A DNA stretch of 64,000 bases from Magnaporthiopsis rhizophila (GCA_003049465.1 PYSS01000074.1:62001-126000); one strand, 5' to 3'; shown: positions 42,197-52,966, counted from the stretch's first letter. The notes: a model not told the origin generated them from the sequence alone. Numbers and translations are program-made.

Positions 42197-45133
42197 ATGC
42201 CGACGAAGAAACCAAAAATCAACTCCGATGGTGGCGAAGAAGGTCGCGGGTACGATCTCGAGTGGCCTCCATCGCAGAGGTGGAATCCGCAGTACAATGT
42301 GCCGCGAAACTCGACCGAACTGAGCGACAAGGATCGCCATGTCCAGGGAAGTGCTGGCGTTACACTTGCCGCCAAGCAAGAAGGCGACGCCGTGGACGGC
42401 CCGAGGGACAGCGAGGATGGGGAAGGTGGCTTGGCCAGTCTCGATCACTGGCTTGAGACCTCGGCCGAGCTTTACATGAACGACCTTGACAATCGCGCCC
42501 GCTGGGACCCGCGCTGGCTTAACATAACTCGCCGCGAGCGCTTCCAAGGTCTGGGCAGCGCCCGAATCACTATTGTCGACTATCTGAAGTATGCCGTCGT
42601 CCGCGACACCTTCACCACCGTCGAAGAGTATGGCGCCCTTGGCGGGAGCAGGAGCAGGAGCGAAAAGCGCCGCCTCGCTGCAGCGTTGAGGTCCCGACCC
42701 TCCGACGGCGGGCTGCGTGTGGTTGTCGTGACCGACCTGAGTCGTTTTGTAATGGGCGCGCTGGGTCAGCTGTTCGAGGTCGATCCGGAGTTCTGGTTCG
42801 AGCACCTGACCAACTCGGGCTATTGCGCCAGCGACGCCAACCTCAAGATCAAGAACGCCGTCTGGATGAACTGGGCCCAGCGCGAGACCCGCTTCCGCCA
42901 CCGCGCCCTCCCCGGTCCGGGCCAGCTGACCGAGTGGAACGTTTATCGCAGATGCCGCGGCCGTGGCCGCCAGCGGCAGCGCCCTTCGGCCAGGTGGGCA
43001 CACATGCGCTGGGGCCGGCTGGGGCTGCTGCACTACCTTGGCCGTGAGGGCTTCCACGAGCAGGAGATCGAGATGCGTATAGGCGGCGATGGGCGCCTGC
43101 TCATGGAGCGAGACGTCGCCCTGGACAGATTTGGCCTGACCATCAGATCCAGCACCAGGAACCGGCCGGCACCTCTGGATTCTCCTAGGGGCAAGCCGAG
43201 ATCGACAGGCGGGGAGTTTTTCGGCCCCTTTGGCGGTGCCAGCGAGCCGCCCAAGCTTGATGCTGGTGGAAAGGAGGGCTCGGCTCGCATCAAGGCATCA
43301 AACGTCTATCGGCCGTACAGTACTTTTACAAGCCTCCCCAAAAACCGCAAGCAGTGGAAAAATCGCGACCTGCGCGTCATGGCCCCTGAGGGCGCTAGCA
43401 TATGGTCTGGTGCCGACGCCGAGGGCAGGCAGACGGTGCTGGTGGTGCTCGATCCGCCTCGGGCGATGCGCAATGTCAAAACCAGCGACGTCACTACGTC
43501 TCTCACTTTCATGCCCCGGCCTATGGAGATCGAGGCCTACACGGACGAAGAGGCATGGCGCACAGCGGATTCCGACGAGACTTACCTCGACCCTCCGCCT
43601 TTGCCCTTGACTAAAGATGAGCGCAGGGCCGAGCAGAAAGCGGCGAAGAGGCTGCGTCTCCGGCAAAGAGCAAGGAGGAAAGCGTTGGAGAAAGAGGCAA
43701 AGAAAAACGTGGCGGCAGGAAAACAGCCCCTACCAGTCGGAGGCAACATGGGCCTTGACGTCGTAGCCATGGAGGAAGATGGCCCTGGAAACGAAGACGA
43801 CGACGACGGCAGGTCCGAAGCCTCGCGCCACAGCGAAAGCAGCAGCTATTCGGAAGACGAGTACCGGGAGGCGCACTACAGCAAGTACAAGAATGCGACG
43901 TGGTACGCACGCGACCGCGACTTTGCGCGCAAGTACGCGCTGTCAACGGAAGAGCTGGTGTTGCGGTACATAATCGGCCCAGAACAGGGTGATCCCAACC
44001 GTGGATCGTGCCCGGCCTCCCTCGCCGCCACCACTCTGGCTCAGATCTCGCTCGATGATCTCTGGCGGCTGCTCGCCGAGATGCGACTGACGTTGGATCA
44101 CATCGACGCCGACATGGCCACCGACCTGCATTTGCACCTGGTCGAGGCCGTAGGAATCACGATGCAGAAGGACCTGTCCTGGGCTCGCGACACGGCGCGT
44201 GAGCTGCGCGAGTACGTGGCCCAGCTGACGCAAGCCTTCTCGACACTATGCCCGCCGGACCCGCAACAAGCTCAAAAAAGCGAAGACGGTTGCGCAAACG
44301 AGCACCAGGATCTCGTCGCAGAGATGGCTTCCCTGGCCAAGGAGGTGAAGAGACTCCAAGCTCGGGTCGATTCGACGCTTCAGCTCCTTCTAACCTCGAT
44401 CGGGCTCGCCCAGAGCGCGCTCGTCATCGGCCAGACGTCGGGCATCAACAAGCTGACCGAGCTTGCCTTCATCTTCATCCCGCTCTCCTTCATCACTTCC
44501 GTCTTCTCCATGCAGGTGGCCGAGATGACGACGAACCCACCCGGGATCTGGATCTGGGGCGTCACGCTCGCAGTCGTCTTCGTCGTCACCTACAGCGTCC
44601 GCATCTTCCTGCGCTCCCCCACGGTCCGCCGCGCCGGCGTCATCGTTCGTGCCACCATCATGAACCGCTTCTCCTCCAGCTCATCGGCCTCGTCGTCTAA
44701 CCGCCTCAACAGCCTCAGCGCCCGCGCCGTCCTCAAGTTCGTGTGCGCCGTCATCCTCACCATCGCTACCTTTGGCCCCATCTTTTTCGGCCTCTTGTGC
44801 CTCTTCATCGCCACATACCTGGTCTGGTTCGGCACCGCGGCCGTGTCCGTCTACTTCCTGGCCACGCGCTGGCCTGACGCGCTGACCCTAGGCCTCTGCC
44901 TCGGCGTCGGCCTGCCCGGATCTGTCTTGGGCTTCTGGCTCAGGATCCGGTTCGGGGAGGAGGTCGACACCGCGTTGGAACGCATGACGAACCTGCCCGC
45001 GCTGGAGAAGACGCTGACGAGGATCCGCGACCGCTTGCTGCCTAACAAGTGGTACTACGACAACGAGACGGACGTGGACTTGGCGAGGGAGGGGTACAGC
45101 ACATACGCTAAGCAGCAGATGGTAGGCACATAG
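42197..45133 (+). CDS. CorA-like membrane protein, large fungal type
   Basis: 978 residues in one exon. The first about 700 residues are hydrophilic, with a charged low-complexity linker (about 480-550: KDERRAEQKAAKRLRLRQRA followed by an acidic Asp/Glu/Ser stretch). The C-terminal part resembles the fungal CorA-like group: a coiled-coil helix (EMASLAKEVKRLQARVDSTL), then TELAFIFIPLSFITSVFSMQV and WIWGVTLAVVFVVTYSVRIFL as the CorA membrane pair. Two or three further hydrophobic segments follow (about 845-920). Classical CorA magnesium channels have a GMN motif at the end of the first membrane helix; here the position reads SMQ. Many fungal members lack GMN too, so transport activity and ion are uncertain. 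It probably resides in the plasma membrane. Confidence 0.8.
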   Translation: MPTKKPKINSDGGEEGRGYDLEWPPSQRWNPQYNVPRNSTELSDKDRHVQGSAGVTLAAKQEGDAVDGPRDSEDGEGGLASLDHWLETSAELYMNDLDNRARWDPRWLNITRRERFQGLGSARITIVDYLKYAVVRDTFTTVEEYGALGGSRSRSEKRRLAAALRSRPSDGGLRVVVVTDLSRFVMGALGQLFEVDPEFWFEHLTNSGYCASDANLKIKNAVWMNWAQRETRFRHRALPGPGQLTEWNVYRRCRGRGRQRQRPSARWAHMRWGRLGLLHYLGREGFHEQEIEMRIGGDGRLLMERDVALDRFGLTIRSSTRNRPAPLDSPRGKPRSTGGEFFGPFGGASEPPKLDAGGKEGSARIKASNVYRPYSTFTSLPKNRKQWKNRDLRVMAPEGASIWSGADAEGRQTVLVVLDPPRAMRNVKTSDVTTSLTFMPRPMEIEAYTDEEAWRTADSDETYLDPPPLPLTKDERRAEQKAAKRLRLRQRARRKALEKEAKKNVAAGKQPLPVGGNMGLDVVAMEEDGPGNEDDDDGRSEASRHSESSSYSEDEYREAHYSKYKNATWYARDRDFARKYALSTEELVLRYIIGPEQGDPNRGSCPASLAATTLAQISLDDLWRLLAEMRLTLDHIDADMATDLHLHLVEAVGITMQKDLSWARDTARELREYVAQLTQAFSTLCPPDPQQAQKSEDGCANEHQDLVAEMASLAKEVKRLQARVDSTLQLLLTSIGLAQSALVIGQTSGINKLTELAFIFIPLSFITSVFSMQVAEMTTNPPGIWIWGVTLAVVFVVTYSVRIFLRSPTVRRAGVIVRATIMNRFSSSSSASSSNRLNSLSARAVLKFVCAVILTIATFGPIFFGLLCLFIATYLVWFGTAAVSVYFLATRWPDALTLGLCLGVGLPGSVLGFWLRIRFGEEVDTALERMTNLPALEKTLTRIRDRLLPNKWYYDNETDVDLAREGYSTYAKQQMVGT

Positions 45134-45440
45134 GTCCGAGGGATTCCGCTAGGGCAGACGGACACTCGCGGGTACCAAAAAAGAAAAAAAAAAAAAAGCT
45201 CCGATGGGTCAAGCCTAAACCCAAAATCCAAAACCGTCGTTCCGCGATAAATTATTGCGGCGCAGAAAGTAATGTACCATAAATTAAGGTGCAATAAAAT
45301 CATTGACTGCCCATTTAAACGTGATGACTCTTCAGCGGTGAGGGAAGGCTTTCATATGTTTTTGGACAAGTTGGATGGAATAGATAAGAGCAAGTCCCCT
45401 GGGACACGGGCAACCTTATAGTCTGAAATCTAATTATAAA
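45134..45440. other. 3' flank of the CorA-like gene
   Basis: Transition from GC-rich coding sequence to the AT-rich island. A poly-A run of about 15 occurs near 45183. Confidence 0.4.
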
Positions 45441-47430
45441 TTAGTGCACCCCAAGTCGGCCACCCCCCATAACGGCCACCTTAAACGGGCCCATTGCCTC
45501 AGATCTGGCCACGTTTTTAACTCGCCACAAATCTCGCAATTTTGATCCGTTTTTTATACTTTTTACTGCAATCCAATACTTATATGCCAAAAAAATAGTA
45601 CACTGAAAAAGATGTTGAACGGGCCGTTAAAGCCGTGCAGGTTAAGGTTCCTATTTTGAGGGCCGTCCAATTTTGGGGTATACCAAGAACTATTTTACAC
45701 CGGCGTTTAACGGGATTTTTATTTATCCGATAGGCTAAAAAAAAATTAACGAATACCTCCGGAGCAGGAGAAGCATTTAGCTAATTTGATTTTATTACAG
45801 GCTTTTTTAAGGCTTTTGCTAATATATGCAAAAGTCCGGTTTTTTATGCAAAAAATCCTTCGGCAAAAAGGTGCTTCCCAGCCTTTCGGGAAGTATTGGA
45901 TTTGTGGCTTTTTAGGCCGATATCCGGAAATTTGTACCGGAAAAATGCGGTGTATAAAATTTGCATATATTAAAAATATTATTATTATTATAATAAAAAA
46001 AATGATAAATATACCTGTAAATTTCCGGGATAGCCCAAATAAAGCCGGAAAATATATATAATATTAATAAGGGGGATTTGTAAAAGGGTAAAACAGGTAA
46101 CGGGCTTGTTTTAGGCTTTGCAAAAGCCCGGTTTTTGTAAAAAAAAAAAATGCCCGGAACCTGTATTTGAACCTTTTTTATTAAATGCATTTCGGTTACA
46201 GGGATTGCCTTTTTTTATTTATTATATTTAAAAGGAAAAGTATATAAAAGCAGTGATTTTTAAAAAAATTTAGGTTTTTTTGGAGGCTGGGAATTTATTA
46301 TAATAAATAACAAATAGATTATTAATAGTACTAAAATCGAATAATTGTAAAAAAATTTCCTTTCGGGTATTTAATCCTTTGCTTTTGTACCATATTTTTT
46401 AATACTGGATAATTATAAATTTTATATATGTCACGGCACAGCAGCTGGGTGCTAGGTTGAAGATCTGTTGTTGCACAAGGAGGCAGGTCCGCTAGCTCCG
46501 TAGAGAGCCGGCGGATCACTGGCTAAATACAGGTGTGCGGGCTTGGTCCCGTAACAATATAATTAAAAAATTTATATTTTTTTATTTGCAAAATAATATT
46601 TATTTATTATATTTATTTGCTTATACCTCTTATATTTTGCAACTTTTGAATTTATCCATTTTAGCCCTTTTAAGCACGTTTACCGCCAAAAATTAGGATT
46701 TTAAACTTTATTTACCTGCTTTATAATAATAGAAAAATATTAATTTTTAACGGCCTATATTTATATATATACCAAAATTTTTACCCTTTATATAATTATA
46801 TCAGAATTGCAAATAACATATTTTTGGCCACGCAATCCGCAAAAGCCGCTTATAAACCGGCTTTTATTTAAAAATTCCAACCGAAACAGCCAGCGATCCG
46901 CAATTTAACAATCCGCTAAAAATAATAAAAATAAAAAATATTCAAAAATCCTTTTTCAACTATTCCAAATTGGCTAAAAAAACTCCTAACTAAAACCAAA
47001 ACCTAATTATCCAAATCAGCACTTTTTAGGGCCAAACTCCGCAAAATCCTATAGCATAATTTTTTTTCCGAAAGGTTCAAAAAAGGTACAAAATGCATAA
47101 ATTCGAATTAATTACGGCCCCGCAAAAAATCAAATAATTAAAAACCAAATTAAAGGCGCAACGCCCTTGTAAAAACAAAAAGGGTTATACTGAACCCCAA
47201 CCAGGCTTTTATGGATATATGCCGAGTTGCAAAAATAAGGGGTGAAATTATAAAGGTGGATGAAAGTGCATTTAAAAGCGCGGAAAATTCTGATCAGAAA
47301 TTAGTATATTTTTGCATTATGGTTGGTTAAATAAAGGTAAATATTTGCAGTTGACTATACCGGGGTTGGTGGTGCAATGGGCCTTAGCCAGGTGGCCGTC
47401 ATGGGGGGTGGCCGATTTGGGGTGCACTGA
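45441..47430. mobile_element. RIP-decayed inverted-repeat DNA element, about 2 kb
   Basis: Left end 45441-45497 and right end 47374-47430 are inverted copies. The outer 40 bases (left TTAGTGCACCCCAAGTCGG..., right, inverted, TCAGTGCACCCCAAATCGG...) differ at only three positions, all C/T or G/A transitions. Similarity continues to a shared GCCCATTGC. The interior is extremely AT-rich with no surviving reading frame, as expected after RIP. Size and CAGTGCACC-type ends suit a Tc1/mariner-pogo (Fot1-like) transposon, but no transposase is left to prove it. I find no unambiguous target duplication. A GC-richer insertion sits at 46439-46556. Confidence 0.75.
46439..46556. mobile_element. 118-bp LTR-like insertion (solo mini-LTR) with target duplication ATATA
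   Basis: An island of moderate GC within the AT-rich element starts TGTCACGG and ends CCGTAACA, an imperfect terminal inverted repeat of the TG...CA LTR kind. It is flanked by perfect 5-bp direct repeats, ATATA at 46434-46438 and 46557-46561. The AT-rich background makes an ATATA match easier by chance, but the composition break coincides exactly with both ends. It appears not to be RIP-mutated, so it inserted after the host element decayed. Confidence 0.7.
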
Positions 47431-48364
47431 CTTATCCTCAACAAGCTGACGCGCACTCCGGGATGGTCGAAGGGTCAAGACCCGGCTCCCACCTTCCAAT
47501 GCCCACAGTCTAGATATGGGTATGTTTATGGGCTCTGATATAGGCAAAGCCCTGCGTCTCTACCAGTCGAAACGAAGTTTATAAAATCAGCACGTGGCCC
47601 CCCCTAGGAAACAGGACGGTGTTCGTAAGTGGGTAAATAATTAAACAAAAACAAAAGCCGCCTGGTAATATGTTGCTCGTTTAGCGCTGTCACAGCAAAA
47701 CAAGAATAAACAGAAATAAAAACAGAAAAGAAGGGAAAAAGAGAAAAGGGAAGAAGAAGAGGAAAAGAGAAAAGAAGAGAAAAGAAAATAGTTGGAAGGC
47801 TGCCAACGTGGTAGTAACGTAGCCGTGACTGCCGTTATCAAAGACAATAGATAGACTTGGTACTATCTAAGCCCACAGCCTCCGGATGCATTCAACCCTG
47901 AGCCTTGCTCAGCCTGTCGGATCCAAACACCGTCGTCGTGTTTCCTGGATTTTGTTTGTTCTCAGTCACGTCGCCAGCTTTATGTAAACAGCCGACTGGT
48001 TCCGTTCACCATACATACGTCTCTATGTCACATCCCCGCCGCAATGCGATTACCAAGCCTGGGAACAGAGCTGTCTGGCACGAGAAAACCTTCTTCCGTA
48101 GAGCAGAAAAAGAAATATGAAAATCAAGAGAAGAGATAGTTCTAGAGCCCTCCGCTTGGTTTTATCCCATTAGACACACGTAAAACATCTACCATTCGAC
48201 CTTCCTTCCCTTACCACCCCTATCCTCCCTGTGAGCCCGCACCGAACCCGTCCACGTAAAACCCATCCCGGCCAGCGACGCGCCACCTTAGCCACAACCC
48301 AAGCCCAGCCTAGTTTGCTAGGATGCCTGGCATCCCGAGGCTGTTTACACCGCAAAATACGTCA
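47431..48364. other. Intergenic with a purine-rich tract
   Basis: A nearly pure A/G stretch of about 90 bases lies at 47703-47793 (units like AAAAGAGAAAAGAAG). No gene recognised. Confidence 0.5.
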
Positions 48365-48689
48365 TCAGGAGGTGTCGGAGGACGAGGAGCAGGCGGCGGC
48401 GGTCGCGGATACACCGGCGGCACCCCGGGACTCGGAGGTGGACTGGGCGGTGGGGAGTCTTGCATGGCACCGATGGCTCGCGAAATAATCTCTTTGAAAT
48501 TGTGCTTCTGCGGAATCGACTTGAATCTATACGTTGTAAAAAAAAAAAAAAATGTTAGTTTCAGGGATTTCGTAAGCATGGCGTGTGGCACACGGCGACT
48601 GGCTGTGTAAAGACGACCTTTGTGCAGTTGACAACAGTCGCGGGAGTGGGACGTCCCGGTTTGAAGTTGATGGGGGACACAATAGACAT
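48365..48689 (-). CDS. Possible small two-exon protein (85 aa), speculative
   Basis: A candidate model is 48689-48594 joined to 48526-48365. It starts at an ATG in good context (CCCACCATGTC) 30-odd bases after a TATATATA element. The intron has donor GTGTGC, a CTAAC branch-like site, a 15-base T run and a TATAG acceptor. The product would start MSIVSPINFKPGRPTPATVV. No signal peptide and no known motif. The alternative frame over the same DNA is Pro-rich (PPPSPPPSPGVPP), so coding status is doubtful. Confidence 0.22.
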
Positions 48690-49017
48690 GGTGGGAGATA
48701 CTCAGACCTGTGGTGGTATATATACCTCTGCTGCACAAAATGAATGACCATTGCAATGAAAGGTCCGAGAGACTACGCATCCCTTATGGAATTTCTTGAT
48801 GTAATTACCAACGAGGCTACTCGGCATTGGAACCGTGCCCCGTGGATTTCCATCGCATTGTGTCAACGGATGAATTTTGCTTGCCCAAGCTGGCTCAGAG
48901 TGAAGTTCAGTACCCATTCCGTAAATATTTCAAATCCAACCAATCTCCTTTCTCGTCTCTACTCAGAATGCCCTGCGGGCTCCGAAAGAGGTCTGAGCTC
49001 TGCTACAGCATCCACCT
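48690..49017. other. Intergenic, nothing recognised
   Basis: Between the speculative small gene and the 3' end of the DJ-1/PfpI gene. Confidence 0.4.
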
Positions 49018-49836
49018 CTACACAGCCCAGGCAACGTCCCTGTAGTCGACGTCCCGGATGGGCAGCGCGCCGACCTTGGCGACGTAGTCCATGAGGGTGC
49101 CCTCGCCGCCCCAGGTGGCGGTGGCGAACTCGCGCATGAGGTCGAGCCCGTTGAGCAGGGCGCCGCTGGTCCACATCTTGCCGTCGCGCACCCAGCGCTT
49201 CTCCACCCAGTTGGTGTCGGGCGCCTGCTGGCGCAGCAGGGGCAGCATGATCCGGGGTCCCGTGGCGGTCTTGCCGCTCAGGAGGCCGGCGCGCGTCGGC
49301 ACCTCGACGCCGCCGCAGATGCTGAGGAAGGCGGCACAGGTCTCGTGCATCTTGCGCACAAAGGCCAGCTCGGCTTCGTTGGGCGTGTAGCCGACGTTGT
49401 GCGCGCCGATGAGCACGACGTCCAGCGTGGGGCAGTCGGCGAAGGAGTGCTGGCTGCTTGTTAGGAAGCGTTGAATAATTAGATCGACTCGGACGGGGGA
49501 ATACTTGCCGTGGCGACGATGTTAATGTTGCTGGTGAGGCGCATGGGGCCGTTGGCAGCGCCGTGTTCGGACACCCAGATGAACTGCATGTCGAGAGCTT
49601 CCTTCTTAAGGACCAGCGGCATGATTTCCTCCGGCCAGTCCTCAATGAATTTGGTGTATATTCCGTGGATGACGTCGATGGGCGCGACGTCAAGGACCTC
49701 GGTCGTGCTGGGAAAGATTGTTAGAATGTGACATTGGTAAGAGACATTGGGCCTCTGGATGAACTGACCCATTCATCAGGATGACGCCGCAGCGGATAGC
49801 CCGCGAGGGGTTCTTGAGGTCGATGGTTTGAGACAT
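49018..49836 (-). CDS. DJ-1/PfpI superfamily protein
   Basis: Three exons: 49836-49769, 49707-49509 and 49449-49018, giving 232 residues. The first intron has GTCAGT and a CCCAG acceptor and joins VILMNG to TTEVLDVAPIDVIHG. The second uses a GC-AG donor (GCAAGT) and joins IVAT to HSFADCPTLDVVLIG, the conserved strand of this family. Cys134 in FLSICGGVEVPTRAGLLSGKTAT is at the nucleophile elbow; most relatives have a C-T/G-G/A motif and this is compatible. DJ-1/PfpI members include glyoxalases, proteases, isonitrile hydratases and transcriptional regulators, so the reaction cannot be named. No signal peptide; likely cytosolic. A TATA box (TATAAAA, minus strand) lies at 49965-49971. Confidence 0.87.
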
Positions 49837-50843
49837 GTTGAGATGAAGGTGCCGAAGCAGGCTGATCTGGAAGTCTTTGCCGGTGTCGTTGGTCTGGAAC
49901 GTTGTGTGAATGTATCTTGGTTGCTTTCTCGACCATCATTCTCAGCAGCAGGTGGCAGCCGGCGTTTTATAAACATAATTAATGAGTGCCATATTGCGAT
50001 GCTGGCAGCAGGAAGATGCCGACGATTTTCGGAGGACGCGTCTCTTGGGAGCTGAAAAATAACCGATCATGGTCGGACCTGGCGTCGCACCGAGAATCCA
50101 TCTAGACGCAGCGCACCGGCAATCCGCAAGCCTTCCCGATCCTCGATGCGGCTGGCGTTCTCGCCAAGCGGCGAACCCCACTCCCGAGCAGGTACCGCGC
50201 ACCAATACGGACTAGACCGCAGCCATCGAGCACAGGCAGCTCCGGCATCTGTCGGAGGTTGCGTCGGTCTTCGTGACGCGGCCTGGCGGTCGAGGTGAAT
50301 CGTTCGACCAAGTCGCGTCTGCTCTTATTCTTGCGTGCAGATGGCATCCATCTGGCGACTCGTACCCAGCTCGGACTCCGTAGACCCAAATACCACGTCC
50401 GAAAGAACACGGGCGTTACTTGGGATCTTTCGACTTTCCGCGCCGGCAAGAGCAGTTTTGAGAACACATGTCCATGTATAACGCGTCCCAACCCGGGACC
50501 TTTGTTGCGTGTGTGAATTGGCGAGGTAGGAAGGTCAGTGTCGGCCTGTGGGGATTCATTGGATGCTGAGAGCATGTTTAGTCCTACGTTTTTTTTTTTT
50601 TCTTCTTCAGGCGTTCAAAAAGCTACAAGAACCAGGAAGATACTGCTACTAATTTCTGCACAGAAGATCCCCTTGCTGTGTCCAAACCGCTTGCCCCGCG
50701 GTTTGCAGGCTGGTAGCAGTCGACCCTATGTCTGTAGGCACACCATTGTGCAGAAAGATTTTCCATGCCTCATCAGAGCCTGTTTGATCATCAATGTTCT
50801 GTCATATACGCTTAGTGGTTCCCCGGTTACGACAAGCTCCATC
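49837..50843. other. Intergenic upstream of the DJ-1/PfpI gene
   Basis: Contains the TATA box at 49965-49971 for the DJ-1/PfpI gene. The rest, up to the stop of the GH28-like gene, has no recognised feature. Confidence 0.4.
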
Positions 50844-52412
50844 TCAAGAGTTGACGATCTGCACCTTCTCAGAGTACGCCGTCCTCACGATGTTCATCTC
50901 CTTGAGCGTCTTGGCAGGCGTCTTGCTGGTGCCCATGTACACGTTGCGGAACGTCACGCCGCTGACCATGGCCGCAGGCCCGTTCCCCTCGAGGAACCCG
51001 TCTCTCCCACCCTGCTTCCTGGCGCGGATGTTGCTCACGACCAGACGCGTGATGGGCCCCACCCCGGAGTTGACGTTATTGACGTAGGCGACCAGCCACG
51101 ACGCGAAGCCGCCGGGCGAGCCGCCCAGGTTCTCGATGTCGATGTTGTCAAACGTGACCGAGTCGGCGGCGGCGGAGCCGAACTTGTGGTGCACGCCGAG
51201 CCCGACGCCGGCGCGGTGCACGACGCTGTCGCGGAAGGTGACGTTGCTCTGGCGCTGCCACACGCCCTCGCCGACCTTGTAGCCGAAGCACTCGGTCCAC
51301 GCCACGCAGTCCTCGAACACGACGTCGGCCAAGGGGCGAGGCGGGTAAGGGTAAGGGACGGTGGTGCCGACGTCCTCGGGCCACGTCTTGGTCGAGAAGC
51401 TGTCGTCCTTTGCGACGGCGATGGACCGGCGCACCGTGACGCGCGTCGACTCGCAGATGTCGACGCCGTCGTTTTGCGTGATGCCGAACCGGTTCAGCAC
51501 TTTAAGGTTGACCATGTACACGCCCTCGGACTGCACGGCCACGACGCCCCAGAAGGAGCTGTCGCGCACCAGCACGCCGTCGACGCGGAAGTTGGTCGTC
51601 CCCGCCGGCACGAGCATGCTGGCCATGAACTTGTTGTCGCGCGTCTTTTGCCCGTTGCCGTCGATGGTGCCGCGCCCGTACACCTTGATCCCCGTCGAGT
51701 CCGTCTCCGTCGTGATCCACCACGTGCCCGGGAACAGGTCCGACTTTTTGTATATCATCTTGTAGTCGGCCATGACGCCCGTGAAGCGCAGCACCGCCCC
51801 GCCCGCCAGGTACAGCGACGTGCGGCTCGGCAGCACCAGGTTTCCCGTCAGGTAGACGCCCGGCGGCACGTAGACGACGCTCCCCGGCCGCGCCTTGGCG
51901 GCGTCCACGGCCGCCTGGATGCCCCTGGTGAGCGCGCTGCCGGTGTTGTCGGCCTTGTAGTCGAGCACGTTGAAGATGCCGGTCCCGCGGGGCTGCGGCA
52001 CGTTCTCCTCGATGGGGTCGATCATGACCACGAAGCCCTTTGTGTTTTTGGAGTCGTTCAGCCGGACGATGAGGTAGTGCGCCTTGACGAGCGAGAAGAC
52101 GAGCTCCCTGCCCTCGACCCGGGCCTGGATGGGCAGCCGCTGCGGGGTGATGGTGTAGGACGTGATGGCGGGCTGGTCGGTGATGGCGATGCGGAACTCT
52201 GTCCTGTAGCCCTGGTCCATCGAGATGTGGACATAGTCGTAGCCGGCGTAGTTGGTCGTGTTGACGTAGGAGCCGTTGACCTTGAGGGAGAAGTGCGCCG
52301 ACTTGGTGTAGATGGACGGCCGCGGGTAGCTGACGTACTTGGCGTTGACGATCGTCGCCAGGCACAGCAATGCCACGGCGACGATGTTGCTCCACGAAGT
52401 CTGGCGCAACAT
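50844..52412 (-). CDS. Secreted right-handed beta-helix enzyme, GH28-like
   Basis: No intron. I choose the ATG at 52412 (522 residues, MLRQTSWSNIVAVALLCLATIVNA) because it gives a compact signal peptide; an in-frame ATG at 52451 would add 13 residues. An N-terminal beta-domain (about 25-135) precedes a parallel beta-helix domain that starts FNVLDYKADNTGSALTRGIQAAVDAA and GSVVYVPPGVYLTGNLVL. The motif NDGVDICESTRVTVRRSIAVAKDDSFSTK matches the catalytic Asp arrangement of GH28 polygalacturonases (N-x-D and D-D). The GHG-type motif is only loosely kept (VGLGVHHKFG). It may be a GH28 relative acting on pectin or rhamnogalacturonan side chains, or a related beta-helix glycosidase or lyase. The substrate is not determined. 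Confidence 0.72.
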   Translation of the reverse strand: MLRQTSWSNIVAVALLCLATIVNAKYVSYPRPSIYTKSAHFSLKVNGSYVNTTNYAGYDYVHISMDQGYRTEFRIAITDQPAITSYTITPQRLPIQARVEGRELVFSLVKAHYLIVRLNDSKNTKGFVVMIDPIEENVPQPRGTGIFNVLDYKADNTGSALTRGIQAAVDAAKARPGSVVYVPPGVYLTGNLVLPSRTSLYLAGGAVLRFTGVMADYKMIYKKSDLFPGTWWITTETDSTGIKVYGRGTIDGNGQKTRDNKFMASMLVPAGTTNFRVDGVLVRDSSFWGVVAVQSEGVYMVNLKVLNRFGITQNDGVDICESTRVTVRRSIAVAKDDSFSTKTWPEDVGTTVPYPYPPRPLADVVFEDCVAWTECFGYKVGEGVWQRQSNVTFRDSVVHRAGVGLGVHHKFGSAAADSVTFDNIDIENLGGSPGGFASWLVAYVNNVNSGVGPITRLVVSNIRARKQGGRDGFLEGNGPAAMVSGVTFRNVYMGTSKTPAKTLKEMNIVRTAYSEKVQIVNS

Positions 52413-52966
52413 CGTACGCGTCCCTGTTTTCTGCAAAAATTGATCCAGCATGCAGCGGCCGTATGCTAAAGGAGGGCATCATGGTCAGTCTGAAGGGGAT
52501 GTGCAGTCGTACGTATACTTGTCGACCGAAGTAGCCCTGAATGTCTTGCTCCTTTCGAAGTGCAGCGCCGAAAGGATTGCGGATACCAGACCGCCAGGAA
52601 CGGAGGCGGTGCTGCAGTATAGCGGGCGCCAATATCCGAATAACCCACAGGGAGCGGCCGTTTGGGGCTTGCTTACCGCCGAGCCCACATCATCGGAACC
52701 CGCCGCCGGGGGATGCATCAAGGAACAAACTTGTTTTGTCCTGGGCTGATCCGTATTAGGAGCCGAATCCCAGCCGTGGATAACTGTCAGAATGCGGAAG
52801 GGATAGTGATCAACGGACATCTTCATTATTCTTTACATGTGCGGCGCATCGGCAGACGCTGCAGCCGCTCGCTAAAATACAAACCGGCAAGCCAGCCGGA
52901 TATGCGTGTCACTTGCTGTCATACACAGACATCCTCTCTTCCCCTTTACCACATCTCGTCGACAGA
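52413..52966. other. Intergenic, nothing recognised
   Basis: Upstream region of the GH28-like gene and the 3' flank of the BCS1-like gene. Confidence 0.4.

Noticed and set aside
42068..43057. 329-residue minus-strand frame across the CorA-like gene start
   Set aside because: Antisense shadow without motifs; the plus-strand frame is three times longer and has membrane segments.
45786..46061. 91-residue frame in the AT-rich element as a transposase remnant
   Set aside because: Composition is driven by AT-rich decay (Ile, Lys, Phe, Tyr); no transposase motif remains.
47431..47520. tRNA-like stretch near GGGATGGTCGAAGGGTCAAG
   Set aside because: No cloverleaf with a 7-bp acceptor stem and T arm could be formed.
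50538..52469. 643-residue open frame on the plus strand, and a 376-residue frame on the minus strand
   Set aside because: Both are shadows of the GC-rich GH28-like gene; they show repetitive Arg, Ala, Val and His composition and no domain.
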